DNA from: Tubiluchus corallicola
Lineage: Eukaryota > Priapulida > Priapulimorpha > Priapulimorphida > Tubiluchidae
Length of the DNA: 64,000 nt
Direction: 5' to 3'
Assembly (NCBI GenBank): GCA_030141605.1
Contig: JAQGDQ010000007.1
Coordinates: 979,173-1,043,172, forward strand
Below, in pieces: positions 1-17,284 of the stretch; positions within the stretch are counted from its first letter, which is position 1, and each line of letters opens with the position of its first letter. A program made the position numbers and the translations under genes. A model generated the notes under the pieces. It saw only the letters and a program-made list of their open reading frames with translations, ran no database searches and was not told the DNA's origin.

Positions 1-1294
1 GTTAATGTCTTACTTAATAAAATGTAGATGATAATTTTAGCCGATAATAATAATGATTGATAAAATATTTTTATCTTGTTTTATTTTCATTTAAAATTTA
101 TTTCGTACGTTAACAATGTACGTGGTATGGTAAGAAAAGTTAAAACACCCAGCTGAACACAAGACTAAAAGATAAAAAAGCTAAGAAATTCACAAGACTG
201 ACAACAGGTTAGAGAACTATATGCTTTAAAAATGTTAACGCAAAGTTGTTTTCATGAAGTAGGCTTGAAGATGAAGATTTTTTTGGAGTTTCTAATATGA
301 AAACATCGTTTTTTAACAGAAGGTGGTGGCCTAATTATCGTCGCCAGCTTGTCACAGGTTTGATTATTTTTTTAAACTATCACTCGTGAATAATTATTGC
401 TGCGCGCGTTTCAGATTTCTAAAAACAAGACAGTCAAGTCATTTCATTTGTCGCCACTGGGAAATGTTTTAATGTTTGACGATCGTTACAAGAAAAGTAT
501 ATCATTGCAAGAAAGGTATGGCGCATGTTACTTCTGCCTGATATTAATTAGTGTCTATCATCGATGAAAGCGTACCATCTATAATCTAAACTCCATGAAA
601 GCGTACCATTCTTATAAAAACAAACTTTGCTGTATACTACCGACTTCTTTCTTCTTGCGATAACCCCTTGGCTCCTGCGAAGTGCTGCATTTTATCTGAA
701 GTTATTAGCAAAGAAAGATTAGTTAACAATAAAACTGAAATTAGTTGTTATGAGTTATACATGAAATGTAAACGTTGTTAGCTTAGACACACCCCAGCTC
801 CAAGTCACAAAAACACATACTATTTTTAAATGAATATTTTCCAGTTAAATGTCTAGTGAAGTTAGGCACTGTAGCAAGAAATAGCTTTTTATTAAACATT
901 TATTAAAACTAACCAATGTCAATTTGTAAATACAAAATACTGTCTCCAATCTGTTTTATTAAACATAATAAAGCTAAACTTAAACTTTTTATACATTTTA
1001 GAAATCTCTACAAATTTAATTTTCTTATGTTTTTCGTTTTTTGTTAATTTTCGTTCTTTAAAACATAATAATTTATTTTCTAATTGTAGCACAATTGAAT
1101 TATTCAATCCAGCATTTTTGGCATCGTGAGTAGAAGGTGAGTCATGAGAAATAAATAATGCAGAACTTCGTTATTTATCCTGATGGTGAGTTTAACCTCT
1201 GCAAATAATTATTATTTCAACACAAAGCAAAATGTATATCTATATCTCAAATGGTTTTTCGGTTGACATTTATGTGATCTGCTAATTTTTATTT
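1..1294. other. Non-genic AT-rich DNA
   Basis: No exon-like ORF, tRNA or recognisable repeat is visible. The only ORF is a lysine-rich low-complexity reading of AT-rich sequence on the minus strand (919-1107). Confidence 0.6.
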
Positions 1295-1452
1295 GGTGGT
1301 TCTTTGACCAATGATCCTTTGTCTTTTCAATTGAAACATTGACTAGTGTTCCTTTTTCTGAAGGCTGTTTAACTGGTGGTCCTTTGTCCACTTTGATCCT
1401 ATGACCGGTGAACCTTTGTCTAATGGACCTTTGACCTGTGGTCCTTTGACAT
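1295..1452. repeat. Degenerate minisatellite built on a GGTCCTTTGAC-like core
   Basis: The core CCTTTGAC/CCTTTGTC with flanking GGT or GGA recurs about eight times at roughly 15-25 bp spacing. The open minus-strand reading across it (1212-1502) is a by-product of the repeat. Confidence 0.6.
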
Positions 1453-2783
1453 GTTTTCCCTTGTGGCGCGACCGGGTTCAGATAGTTTATAATATAAGCC
1501 AACGTAAACTATTGTAGGCCTAAATCCGCTTGATTACGAATAGAGTTCATATAACAGCGTACGACTGAAAATAATTAGCAGGAAGTTAATAACAAAGAAA
1601 TGGGGTTATCAATTATGCGCAATTTATGACACGCATTTTTGATATTAAATAATGAACGCATATATTTGCATAAATTAATGTCAAGCGAATTTTAATTAAA
1701 CCTAATCAAACAACATCGATCCAATAAAAAGCTTAAATTTTTGAGTGTTTCAGAACGAGTTGGAGTTCTTTTGAAAGATATTCAGCAGGTCATTATTATC
1801 GCAGATTTTGGTATTTTTGTGTTAATTTAGAATTATACCTAATTTGATTGCAGGTCTTAAAATTTTAAACTGAAACTAAAATGAACTAGGACTGGGACAG
1901 TCTTGTTACGTTTTCTCTTTTTGGTAGTTAACATGCAGTCAGTGAGCTTTTTCCTATCCTGCTATTGGTAGCAAATGGATATTGACTATTTTTTGTATAT
2001 AATGTCACTTGCCCTAATTTGAACCCCTAATTGAAGTCACAAATACACTGATATGAGATAGAATACTGGAAATTTGCAATCGCTATAATGTTAGGTACCT
2101 TCACATTTGTTACCAATTATGTAACTATATACACTGCTATTATAGGGTTGTTAACTAAATGCACTACGATAATTATTTATGATGTCGCAAAGGTGCTTCA
2201 CTTACGTGTCAAGTTTTGGTGTTACATTAATAACGGAATTTCCAAATCAATTTATGAATCACTGTAACCGTTAAACTGCTGTGTCACAACACAGTATTGC
2301 GCATGCACGAAACATCAAAAAATCTACTAGAAACTGTACATTTGTATTTATTTCTTTTCCGGAATTAATTTATCCTGCGTTACCATATTATGAGAGACAG
2401 GATTACGCATGCGTTAAAATTACCCAAGTCATCCGCGTAAAGTTATTTAACCGAAAATTCAAATTTTAAGAAAATTATGTCGCAATGATTGATTAGTTCA
2501 TAAAATGCCATGCGTTAGATTAGCTAGGATTTCGCTTGTAATTTACTTCGCACAAATTTTAAAACGTTATAATTACTGCATCAGAAAATCAGAATGAAGA
2601 AAGAATGCACAAATTGAGGTGTAGGGACTGTTACAGCGATGGATCGAAATTCTTTTGAAGCTTATGAGTACCTTTATTTACATAATGGTTAACTCCACTA
2701 TATGCAAGAAAAGTATAAAAGTCATAAGAGTCAATTTCCTTGTTCAGTTTCCCATAACATGGGGGCGCCCTTAACAAGTTTTC
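1453..2783. other. Non-genic DNA
   Basis: AT-rich sequence without exon-like ORFs or recognisable repeats. A short ORF at 2281-2469 has no signal peptide, domain or splice context that would support it. Confidence 0.5.
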
Positions 2784-2825
2784 CCAGAGCAGTGTATAGT
2801 AGGAAAGTACTATGCACCGCTCTGG
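2784..2825. repeat. Compact 18-bp-arm hairpin
   Basis: CCAGAGCAGTGTATAGTA is followed by a 6 bp loop and TACTATGCACCGCTCTGG. The arms pair over 18 positions with two imperfections; on either strand one becomes a G-U wobble and the other a mismatch. It stands alone in non-coding DNA. A tiny fold-back element or a structured RNA are both possible. Confidence 0.55.
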
Positions 2826-7602
<4,777 letters not shown>

Positions 7603-7899
7603 TTTCTGACTCTTTCTTCCTACCTCCTTTTAACTACCGTTTTATATGAAAGAAATTCTGAAATAAAAGTTTAAATTCAAATTCAAATTCTCCCACTTTT
7701 CCGTCTTCTTTTCTCTTTTAGTAGTTATTCGTTTTATTTCTCATCAAAATACACATACATATGTTTCAAAATAAGAACTAAACAACGAACTTCCTTCTCG
7801 TTTTTTCTCGCTTCTACCAAGCATAAAAATTTGGGGCCATTTAGTCACGTACCAAAAATTGTTGTTCTAGCTCAAAAACTGTAAGAAGAGACAGAGCCT

Positions 7900-8545
7900 A
7901 CGAAAAATTGACATAATGCCTATTGTCATTGACCCTTTCAGCCGAGGTCATTGTTCAGTATTTCGTGCCCAACCTGCCATGCAAGTCCGGGACTTCACCT
8001 TGTTTACATTTTCAGTTATTGACAAAAACCTATTTTAGCACTTTTTCCATTTCACGTGACCTAGCCACGCCCACTCTGATAAATTTTTTGTGCACATCTA
8101 CCCTTACTTGACTACACGTTCATGCAAAAATATAGATTCCCAGTCCAACACTATAATAGAAGCTGAGTTATTTGGCCTATTTTTCACACTTTGGCCACGG
8201 TCACTGTGACCCTTGACCTAGAGGTCAGCTTTCCCATACCATTCTCTGAGTATCTTATCTGCCCTGCAAGTTTCGTGATTCTAGTTCTCACGTTTACGGA
8301 GTTACAGACATGACCCAATTTTCTGACTTTAGTTTTTATTTCGGGTCCTTAACGAATTCCAGGTTTTAAAACCTCAGGTGCACATCTACTACACAGTGCC
8401 TAAATACTTGTGAAAACATTTTGGAAAAACTGGTAGCCCTAGGAGGAGATTTGGAGTTATAGAAAAACGAAAAGCGCCCGCTGCCCCTGGCCCTTCACCA
8501 GAGGTCAGACGCCGTTACTGCCGTGTCCCGCCTAGTTCTACCTAT
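7900..8545. repeat. Dispersed repeat (unclassified) with a TGACCT/AGGTCA palindrome
   Basis: The stretch has higher GC than its surroundings, many TGACC/GGTCA half-sites and a perfect TGACCTAGAGGTCA palindrome at 8214-8227. The motif series AAGTTTCGTGATTCTA, then GTTTACGGAGTTA, then CATGACC (about 8267-8315) has a diverged counterpart at about 38107-38155. This supports an interspersed repeat family. No ends or coding capacity were found. Confidence 0.5.
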
Positions 8546-9650
8546 CCCGTGAGCTATATATAAAGAAAGAAGAACTATTGTACAAAGAGAGAATGGTTTC
8601 TTCAGGATGCAATTTTTTCACTTCATTACACTTCGAATGAGTATCCTACACATGAATTTTAATTACATTTCACAAATTTATTTACTTTGGGGCTTAATTA
8701 ACGTAGGCTCATTTTACGCGCTTTTAAGACGGTTCTCACAGCTTCGCCGAGAAGCTAAAAGCGAAGCCTTCAATGAGCAGTTATCACTATCCGACACACA
8801 AACTCTTAACAATTGGGGAAGCCAGCGAGTAATTAGAGAGTAGTGCTACTTAGCGCTGACCGCTTGGATAAGTACACAAGACTTAACAGGAAATATGGTT
8901 ACTTTTGCCACCGTACTTAGCAAGAGCTTGAGGCCGATGCCACGCATTAAAACTTGAAACCAGCTATTTAATGAAGCGTATTAATTCACTTAGTGTGATA
9001 TTAGGGACATTTCACACACGGTTCATGCAATGAACGTGACGACTCATATTGCTGCGATATACTGCACGCTGATTATAGAGCGTGGAATGGCATGCTATAG
9101 GCTGTAAGCGTAAAGGTGCTCACATTGTGCTTACAATGCAAAACATTGAGTTAGTGCTGACTGCTGATACTTTGGGTGTCAAAAACGTATCAACCACAAT
9201 GATACAATATATATTATATATACGTACGTTATACAATCTGTACGTTATATATTATTTTGTTTGAATAAACCTAAACTGTATTTAGAAATTACTTATCAAG
9301 TATAATTTTGTGAATACATCCAACAGGCTCTCAGTCTAGTTTAGCACCAGTACAAAAATTGGTAAAAGAATTAAAGGAAACGAGAAAAATTATTCACATA
9401 TAACAAGACGTGTCCTTTGTTTTCAAACCATCTCGTAAAATAGAGCAAAATGGCAAAAGCATTTTCTTTTCAAAGATTGTCTATGTTACGTGTTCAGATT
9501 TGTAAACAAACAGTTTACCAGTTTTCAAAATTGTCTTATTGTTCATGCCCGCATAACAATTGATCATTGTTCAGTCTTACTGTTATATCCACACAATAAT
9601 AGCTGATAATTTTCAAACTATTTTATAGAAAATTGGTTTTTTTGAATAAT
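8546..9650. other. Non-genic DNA
   Basis: Contains short ORFs at 8607-8843 and 9082-9264 without recognisable domains, and a short ATATAT/ACGTACGT-rich patch near 9200-9250. No supported gene was found. Confidence 0.45.
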
Positions 9651-9651
9651 T

Positions 9652-9990
9652 TTATACAATTAAACTAATTAAATATTCACCTGATGATAACTGGAAATCA
9701 AGCCCAAACATCCTGCTATTTGCAAATAATGCGAGACTCTTGGTTGCAATAACTCCTCTACTGATCTTTACATCGATACTGTTCCCCCCTGTCAAATCAG
9801 TGGCGGTAGTTATACATGGCATATTTGGCTCCTTTAGCTTTATTTCAAATACCGGGTTGGATGTCGGAATTTGAAGCCTAAATTTATCTAGTCCACATTT
9901 ACTCGGCACACATGGAATCATGTAATTATGAAGCCCATAAGGTTTCATAATTACAGGCAGCTCAAATGCATATGGCGCAGTAAGATATAA
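9652..9990 (-). CDS. Possible orphan exon, unrecognised protein fragment
   Basis: The minus strand is open from a stop at about 10000 through an ATG at 9948 to a stop near 9652. The encoded stretch of about 98 residues after the ATG has balanced composition, unlike the low-complexity ORFs around it. It includes MKPYGLHNYMIPCVPSKCG near the start and SRMFGLDFQLSSG near the end. A good splice-donor match (CAG then GTGAAT) falls just before the stop, after the codons for FQLSS, so the real exon may end there. The upstream acceptor is uncertain. I recognise no domain. It could be a real exon of a secreted or membrane protein on the minus strand, a relic of one, or chance. Confidence 0.3.
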   Translation of the reverse strand, partial: LYLTAPYAFELPVIMKPYGLHNYMIPCVPSKCGLDKFRLQIPTSNPVFEIKLKEPNMPCITTATDLTGGNSIDVKISRGVIATKSLALFANSRMFGLDFQLSSGEYLISLIV

Positions 9991-10016
9991 TATTCAGCTC
10001 GCAATGATTTAATGCA

Positions 10017-10141
10017 AGTATCGGCTTCACATTGCTGCCTATTTGCGAGTGTTGTATCTAAAATGTCAGAGAAGCTTCAGCTAAACCAGCGCTTTCATAT
10101 CATATATGCTTCACAGTGCAAGATGAAGCCAGCCGATACTG
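10017..10141. repeat. Short inverted repeat
   Basis: GTATCGGCTTCACATTG at about 10019-10035 is matched in inverse orientation near 10115-10141 (CAGTGCAAGATGAAGCCAG, then CCGATACTG) with an insertion of a few bases in one arm. It may be a small non-autonomous element. Confidence 0.4.
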
Positions 10142-10329
10142 TATGTCGCACAACACCTTTATGTCAACTGGAAATAGACAGGTTAGAGGTTCTATATAAA
10201 TAACGAGTTTAATAAGGACCCCAGGTTTCGTATAGCGTGACAATGATTGTACAAAAATTGTAGTTTATGGTTATGGTTCCTACTAACATAAAGGTTCGCT
10301 AAATAAACCAGATGCGTAATTTCAAAAAG

Positions 10330-13190
10330 TACGTTTTATAATAGACCAGAAGAAAATGCCGAAAAGGTAGAGCTATAAAGTTCTAGGTCTATAAAAGCGG
10401 GCAACACAGGCAGTCTTATCAATTTGAACCCGAAAAAATGTCAGCTTGGAAAATAGGCGAAAAACAGTGAAAATCGCAAAAACCGAAATGGCTGCCAAGT
10501 TTTGCATAAGCTAAATTAATCAAAAGAAATTCACAACAAATTGATATTAAGAAGCGACTATGACATCTATTCTATGGTAGACAAACCTATTCACTCCATT
10601 TCTGTTACTTTCTTTTCAAAAATGCCGCCACGCCACACGCAATTATGCCATTCCTGCAGTTATATAAGCTGTTTCACCTAAAGATTTATTAACAAAACAC
10701 AAACATCAATTCGACCTTGTTGAATCCAAAAAACTGCTGAACCCCAAAGAGGAGGTAAGGAAATTAAACAGTCCAATAAAAGCAAAAAAAACAAGATAGC
10801 CACCAGGACCGAAATATGGTTTAGTAAAATGTTCAAAAAATTGCTAATTTCACCCAAAATTTTGCACAATGGTAGAACCCATCAAGGTGATATTAGATAT
10901 GGGTCAACCGAAAATCCTCCAATATAGCCGCCGTTTTCAAGATGGCCGACAAGATGTCTTTTGCCACTATATCAAGGCCGTATCTTAAGTGTTAGAATAG
11001 ATAAGATGACCATTTTGGAGTGTAAATTTAGGTTTTCAATGTTTAAGACCACATCTGATACTTAAAATACCTAAGACGTCATGTTATTTAGTATTTCAAG
11101 AGGGTTCCAAGATGTTGCAGGTGCTCATGTAATATGTTAGCTACATTGTATGTTCTTAGGCTGATAGGGTGAGGATTTTAGCATGTAGACATAGGCTTTA
11201 ACTGCAAATGATTTAGGGTAGCATCCAGTGTGGCATTCAAGATGGCTGATGCTGAACAACACTTATGACATCACCTATTTAATATTTCAATATGTTTGCC
11301 AAGATAGCTGCTGCGGCTTCTATAATGTATCAGCTAAATCGTACGTTCTACTGGAGATTAGTTTTAAAGATCAAGTATTTACGTATTAGTATTATTCATA
11401 TTAAACCTTAACGATATCAGCAATATCATGTATGCACATCACTCATTTAATGTACGAGTTGATAACGAGGCCAGCAATAAGAAACAAACTGTCTGTGTCA
11501 GAATCTTGATATACATAACATAGATAACACTACCTTAAAAACATTTCTCACATTCACCACCACATTTGCACAGAGCTATACAAACAAAACTTGCTTGAAC
11601 ACACTTACATATGCCATATAGCATTTGGTTGGCTGGCAGTAATACTTAATTACGTTAAATGTTATGTTAACTGGGTACTGGTAACTGGTTAACTAGTTAC
11701 TTTACTTTAAAAACGACTTCTGGCCTTAGTGTCCAGTGCTGTTCGCACGTCACATCAGTAGGGACCTCTTCTTGCCTCGTCAAATGGTGAAGGTGAAGTT
11801 GGGGCATTGATTAATATCTGGCTTAGCCGTATCGTGCCTGATATACCACATGTTTGTTGTGCTCCTACGGTGCTGCAGACTCTGGAGGACTTGGCTCAAT
11901 TGACTTTCTTTTTTTGTGAATGCTGCTCAACTCTAGCAGTGTTTCTTAGAGATATAAATGCCTCAGACGCTTACCATGTGAGCCGAGCGAGTTTTTTCCT
12001 TTCTCTCTGTAAATGCTCAAGTCTTGTCGTAACAGTAGGTAGGCTATTGGCACGGAATGGTGATAACGCTGATTTCGTGGCGCTTGGCATTCACAATTTG
12101 ACATTGACTAGGATATTGCCTTTGTAAGCTACTGACAGCCATCTTTTCGGCCATTTTGAAAATGGTGGTCATACTGTATACTACCCTAAATCCTTGATCT
12201 TTAAATAATATAATTAGATACTAAAATCATCATCTCATTTGCCTTAGAACATGCAATATAGCTAATATATTACACAAGTGATCACAGCCGTCTTGGCAAT
12301 CGTCTTAAACCCCAATTTAAGTGATGCCATGGGTGTTTTAGCATCAGATATGGATTCCTTGACCTTGAGAACTTATACTTAGACACCAAAACCTTTGCTT
12401 GTCTGCTCTAATAGCTAAAATAGGGCTTGTAATAATTAGCAATTTTCATCTTCTCAGCCATCTCAAAAATGAATGATTTTCGATAAGACTCATAGCCAAA
12501 ATTAATCAATCTGATGTGTTCTGGAATTACGCAAAGTTTTATAACTCACAGGCGAAATGAATAAGTTTTTCATCATTCTGTTAGATGCTAGATATATGAG
12601 GAATCCTATTGTCATCTTCTTATTGGACTGCTTAAGTGGATTTGCATTTTTGGCCTAATAGCAGTTTGTGAGATTCAGCAAGGTCGAGTTAATAAAAATA
12701 ACTTGCTTTTTGTTTTTATAATAAACCTTTATATAGATAATAGTAAATAGTTAATATAATTGCATGAATGGCATAATTTTGCTTTGTGCGGTTGCCATTT
12801 TTGAAATAAAAGTACCAGAAATGGATTCCTTAGGTACAGCCACCCTGGAACAGATGGCATGATAATCGCCGCTTAATGGTAATTTTCTGGGAATTTGTTT
12901 TTATTTACGTTGTTTGTGCAAAAAGCTTGGCCGCTATTTTGTTTTTCTTTTGCGTTTTTGAAGTTTCCGCTAATTTTTCAAGTTGCCAACAGTTTTTTCG
13001 GGTTCAGCGTAATAAAATTGATAGGACTATCTATGTTGCCTATTTTAGAAAAGAATGCAATCCAGAGTTCCACTTTTCTGACAATCCCATTAAATCCTTT
13101 AAAATAAAAAAAAATGTATTGAAAAAAGACAACTTTATTATAGCAAGTGGCGACTTTCTAACAGGGATTGAATTAAACTTTTAGATTTAT
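10330..13190. mobile_element. Very large fold-back element with arms of about 1 kb
   Basis: The left arm (about 10330-11400) is matched in inverse orientation by the right arm (about 12130-13150). Paired landmarks outside-in: GGCAACACAGGCAGTC (about 10400) with the reverse complement of GACTATCTATGTTGCC (about 13025); TTGAACCCGAAAAAATGTC (about 10425) with a reverse match near 12985; AATTATGCCATTCCTGCAG (about 10640) with a reverse match near 12760; TTCGACCTTGTTGAATC (about 10712) with a reverse match near 12680; TGTAATATGTTAGCTACATT (about 11130) with a reverse match near 12260. Arm identity is far from perfect, so the structure is old. The 11400-12130 centre has a 106-codon ORF (11807-12127) with no recognisable domain. 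A perfect 11 bp stem hairpin (TTAGATTTATA/TATAAATCTAA, about 13184-13214) sits at the outer edge of the right arm. No transposase is visible. Confidence 0.7.
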
Positions 13191-13219
13191 ATAGTGGATA
13201 TAAATCTAAGGATTCTGTA

Positions 13220-15273
13220 TTGTGGATAGCGAGTCTAACTTCATCGCCTGGGCTGGTGTAGATATTGGGAGATTCCTCATAACCAGGAAGTGGGTGTATG
13301 AACAATTAAAATAAGTGTGGCCTCTATTAATTAAAATAATCCTATACTCGATTAATTATACGGTGTAGAATACATTTTTGCAGCGGAAACAAGATACAGT
13401 GCTTAAAGTCTGTGCATACTACATGTATTAGCATTCTCACCGAGGGATCTAGTTTCCAAATTGCACCTTTGTAGTAAATAATACTTTCTACAAAATGTGC
13501 ATAATACAGAATATTAACTCAATTTATGGCCACAAGAAATCTTAGTTCTCATTAAAAAGTTTTGGAAGCAAAAACTAGCGAATTAAAATTGCATTTGTGC
13601 AGAGAAGGGCAAGTGCATTTCCCGATGTTATCCTGAATCATATTCTGATTCTTTTGTAAAAAATCGAAAACTCAAGGGCCGTCCGAAAATTTATACCCTT
13701 ATCATGTGTTGCTTATAACTTATTAAGAGAGTTATAGCATTTAAAGTAAATTATTGGACCGAAATTTTGATAAATTGGCTCGGTTTCCAAAAAAACTTAA
13801 GCAATTTGCCAAAGCTTAAAAATGTGACGGAGTTTTGCCTAGCAGAAAAGGCAAGTATATTATGCCACGGATCATAAATCCACCTAGAAGCAATCTAGAA
13901 GCAGTTGAACTGTTACTGTAAGAATTAAGCGATTTATTAAGAAATGTTATAATGTTAAGGAATCATGCGTTATTTTAGATACTGCTATCACAAGATCTTC
14001 GTTCGTCTTGCATTATGGACGTATGTAACAATCTTGGTAATGGAACCTATTCAGCATGAATCGACGTGCGTTGTAGAAAGCTTGAGAGAACAAAGGTTCG
14101 TGAAGCATCATCAAACAATGATATAAGACCAGTTGCTACTCCGCAAATAAGGATATATTGTTAGAAACTAAAATATAAATCGGATGTTCTGAAACAAGAA
14201 TGTTTAATTGCAGAAGATAACATTGTTGAAAATGAAACAAGTAATTTTTTAATGAAGAAATCAATAGCTGGTACAAAATTCTACATATAAGAAGCCCGAT
14301 GAAACCGCATTTATAGCAGCAGCAGCAGCTGTCCTGCATGCAGGGATACTCAACGACAATATGAGGAATCAATGTGAAAGGAGTACTCGTTTGCATAAAT
14401 GCGACATTTATGAAGCAATGAAGAAAAATCCTGTAAAGATAGCAATAAAAAAGATTTAGTGCATGTAGCAGGAGACCCTCATGGAGGAAGACATTGCAGC
14501 TTGACCTCAAGTCAGACCCAATCAGACCCGTAATTATACCAATTGAGTTACGGTGACAGGCCGAGATACAGTCCAGATGTGTAGCTGCAGTACAACAGCA
14601 AGGCCAAACAGTAGGTTTATAAAAATGGAGAGCGGCATCAAGATTTAGATATTTCGAATACGGTACTGGTTTTCTTCTCATCTCTCATCAAAGATAGGAT
14701 CAGAATCTCTTGAAAAAATTCGGATAAATACATGGATTGCACACAGGTACAGTCGAGTCACAGGGAAAAGTTTATTATTTATTGGTAGCATATCATAAGT
14801 TTTTAACGGAATTTGAAATATTTTATTAAGTTAATATGTGGCAATAATATTTCGACACAGGCATTTCAGATGCTCTCACTTATCGACGCTTCCTCTTGTG
14901 TCATTTGCTTCCATCTCCTTTCTGTTGGCCATTTTTAATAAACAGTCACGTGAGCGGTCAACGGTTTGGTTACTGGTTTTTGACAAAATAAATTTAATGC
15001 AATATGGACAGAATAGTATTACAATGAAAGAATGATTTATAAGTTAACCAGTTACCCCTCTCGTAGCTGAGCTATTAATAAATGTATTCACTATAAATTT
15101 ATGTTTGCATGAAAAACAAAACTGTTTGCCAAACGTATTCTGATTATAAGGCAGCTATTAAATGATTTATTGGCTGTTTGAATTGTGAGCGGTAAAAAAT
15201 TGTAAATTATTTTTTTATCAATTAAATGTTATTTCATATATTAACTTGATCTTCGTGTCGTCATTGTAGTCGT
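13220..15273. other. Non-genic DNA
   Basis: The longest ORF in the window outside simple repeats is here on the minus strand (14136-14681, 181 codons). Its translation is rich in Cys, Leu, Ile and Tyr without domain structure. It crosses a short CAG run near 14312-14327. I regard it as chance. Confidence 0.45.

Positions 15274-15317
<44 letters not shown>
15274..15317. repeat. (ATC)n microsatellite
   Basis: A pure run of about 15 ATC/TCA units. Confidence 0.95.
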
Positions 15318-17284
15318 TAACATCAATCAGCTTTAGATATCGGGTGTTTTGTAAATAACTACCAAGTCTCGAGTCAGAACTCGAATCGGAATGAAAAGTG
15401 AAGTAGACTTTAATTTACCTAAATAACTGAATAGTTATTTAAGTAAACAATCGGCTTAAAGGATTCACTTCTTTACCAACGAATAACGATCTAATTAATG
15501 ATCCATAGAATCATAATTTTGATCCCCATGACTCTTCATTTTCTAGAGCGTTTGCACTACTTAACCTTTTAACTGCATCTTTATTATGGGCTTTTTGAAA
15601 TTTTGTTTACACATGATTTATTACAGGGTCTTTTAGTGAGGTGTTTTTTTTGAAAATCTAACCCATTTTATATAACCCTGCGACGAGTCTGTTGTTGATT
15701 CTCAATAATAACTTTTGTGCTTTCTAAAACTGGTTTCTGGTGACTGTATAAGTCACAAAAAACTCAGAGAAAAATCGCATGCAGATGTACTACTATAATA
15801 GTAAGCAGAAGTGAAAATGCACAAAGTGTCATGCACATAAATCGTCAGCCACAGACTCATCTGTTGTGATTTATTATTACGGCTGCTATTAGTATCACCC
15901 AATGCAATATTTGTTTAGAAAGGACATTTATAGTATTCGATGCTTGGTCTTTGTATAACTGTACAGATTTCCCTGGAGTGTGTGTCCGTGCTTCTTGAAG
16001 TTTCGTCATCGGCAAACAGTGCATTTAGAAACACCATTCAAAGATTATTTACTTTTGAGCGAATGTTGTATAGTCTTTGATGGCATGCCTTCGTCGTGAA
16101 TACTATCTAATGACGTTAGAGGTTAGGAGAATATTGATTCCCTCTCCGGATCAAAAAAGAACATCTTGTTATACCAGTGTAAGTGAAAGTCCCCTAAAAT
16201 GTGATCTGGTGTTCACGTTTGGTTGTGTTGTTGACTGGTGTACCGACATCACAGTACAATTTAGTTTATTTTTCCGCCTGCTACTTACGTACCTACCTGC
16301 CCATATCTGTCTATCTCATGGCTTGCCTGCTGATTTATATATGGGTGAATCTTTGTCTGTAGGTGTATTTGGTTTTTAAATTGTTCAAACCACAATTTTC
16401 AGAGTGGTAGAGGAGGTTAGAAGGAGTTAAACTACCTAAACTACCCAAACTAACACATTTTTAGGTATAATTATGTGTATAATAGCTCAATAAATTGCTA
16501 ATGCGGTTTAGGTGGTTGACACTTTACTATTTTTTACTCAACGCAGGGCTGCTTTGAATGTTCACACGAGTGATACTAACATGCCAAACGTTGGTTAACT
16601 TCGGCTGCTAAACACACCCCATTGTTGTTCTTCCCTAGTTGCTTAATCCCCTCACATAACGCACATAACATTCCTCGCTGAACAGTAATCAGTTGATCAT
16701 AGCTATTTTTTATTTATTCTTTCATACCAGTACAGATAAGCCTGACTGAATACTGACTATGGATAGATAATTCATGCCCTGCTTTCAGTAGTAAAATGGC
16801 GCGGTCTTCAATCTCGAACAGCCAATCCCCAACGGAAGCTTCAGAACTTTTAAAAAGAGAACTTTGTTGTAGAAGGATTTGAAAACGTGTAAATCAAGCT
16901 TCAAAAATCGGTAAACTTTTTTGTGTGATCGAAATTATTTCGGAAGTGGTCCACACTCCGCAAACACACACGCATAAATATGAAAATTAGTTATAAATTA
17001 CGTCATATCATGATGAGATAGTATACATAATAAGTTAATACAAACGCAGTTAAAACTCTACACTACGAAGAGGCTTTTAGCTATTATTTTGGGAACGAGT
17101 TAAGACAAGGTCGCTTTTTAAATTTATCTACATGCGGTTAAATATTTTTTGGCAGATTCTGGAGGATTTAAGGTAACTTTGCATCAATTTTGCATCAAAT
17201 TTTACTTTCAAGCTGTCTTGCACTATTACAATGGCTTACAATGATTCTACTTTAACATTGTTTGTGCAGAATACTATACAGTAT
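15318..17284. other. Non-genic DNA
   Basis: No supported exon. An ORF at 16077-16379 has no domain or splice context. The missing first exon of Ly6 gene A could lie here or further left, but I could not identify it. Confidence 0.4.

Noticed and set aside
12876-13184. Hydrophobic start (MVIFWEFVFIYVVCAKSLA) considered as the missing Ly6 A signal exon
   Set aside because: No donor gives the required phase 1, and the sequence is explained as the right arm of the fold-back structure.
14136-14681. 181-codon minus-strand ORF
   Set aside because: It has no domain, signal or splice context, and its composition is that of reversed AT-rich DNA; length alone is not enough.
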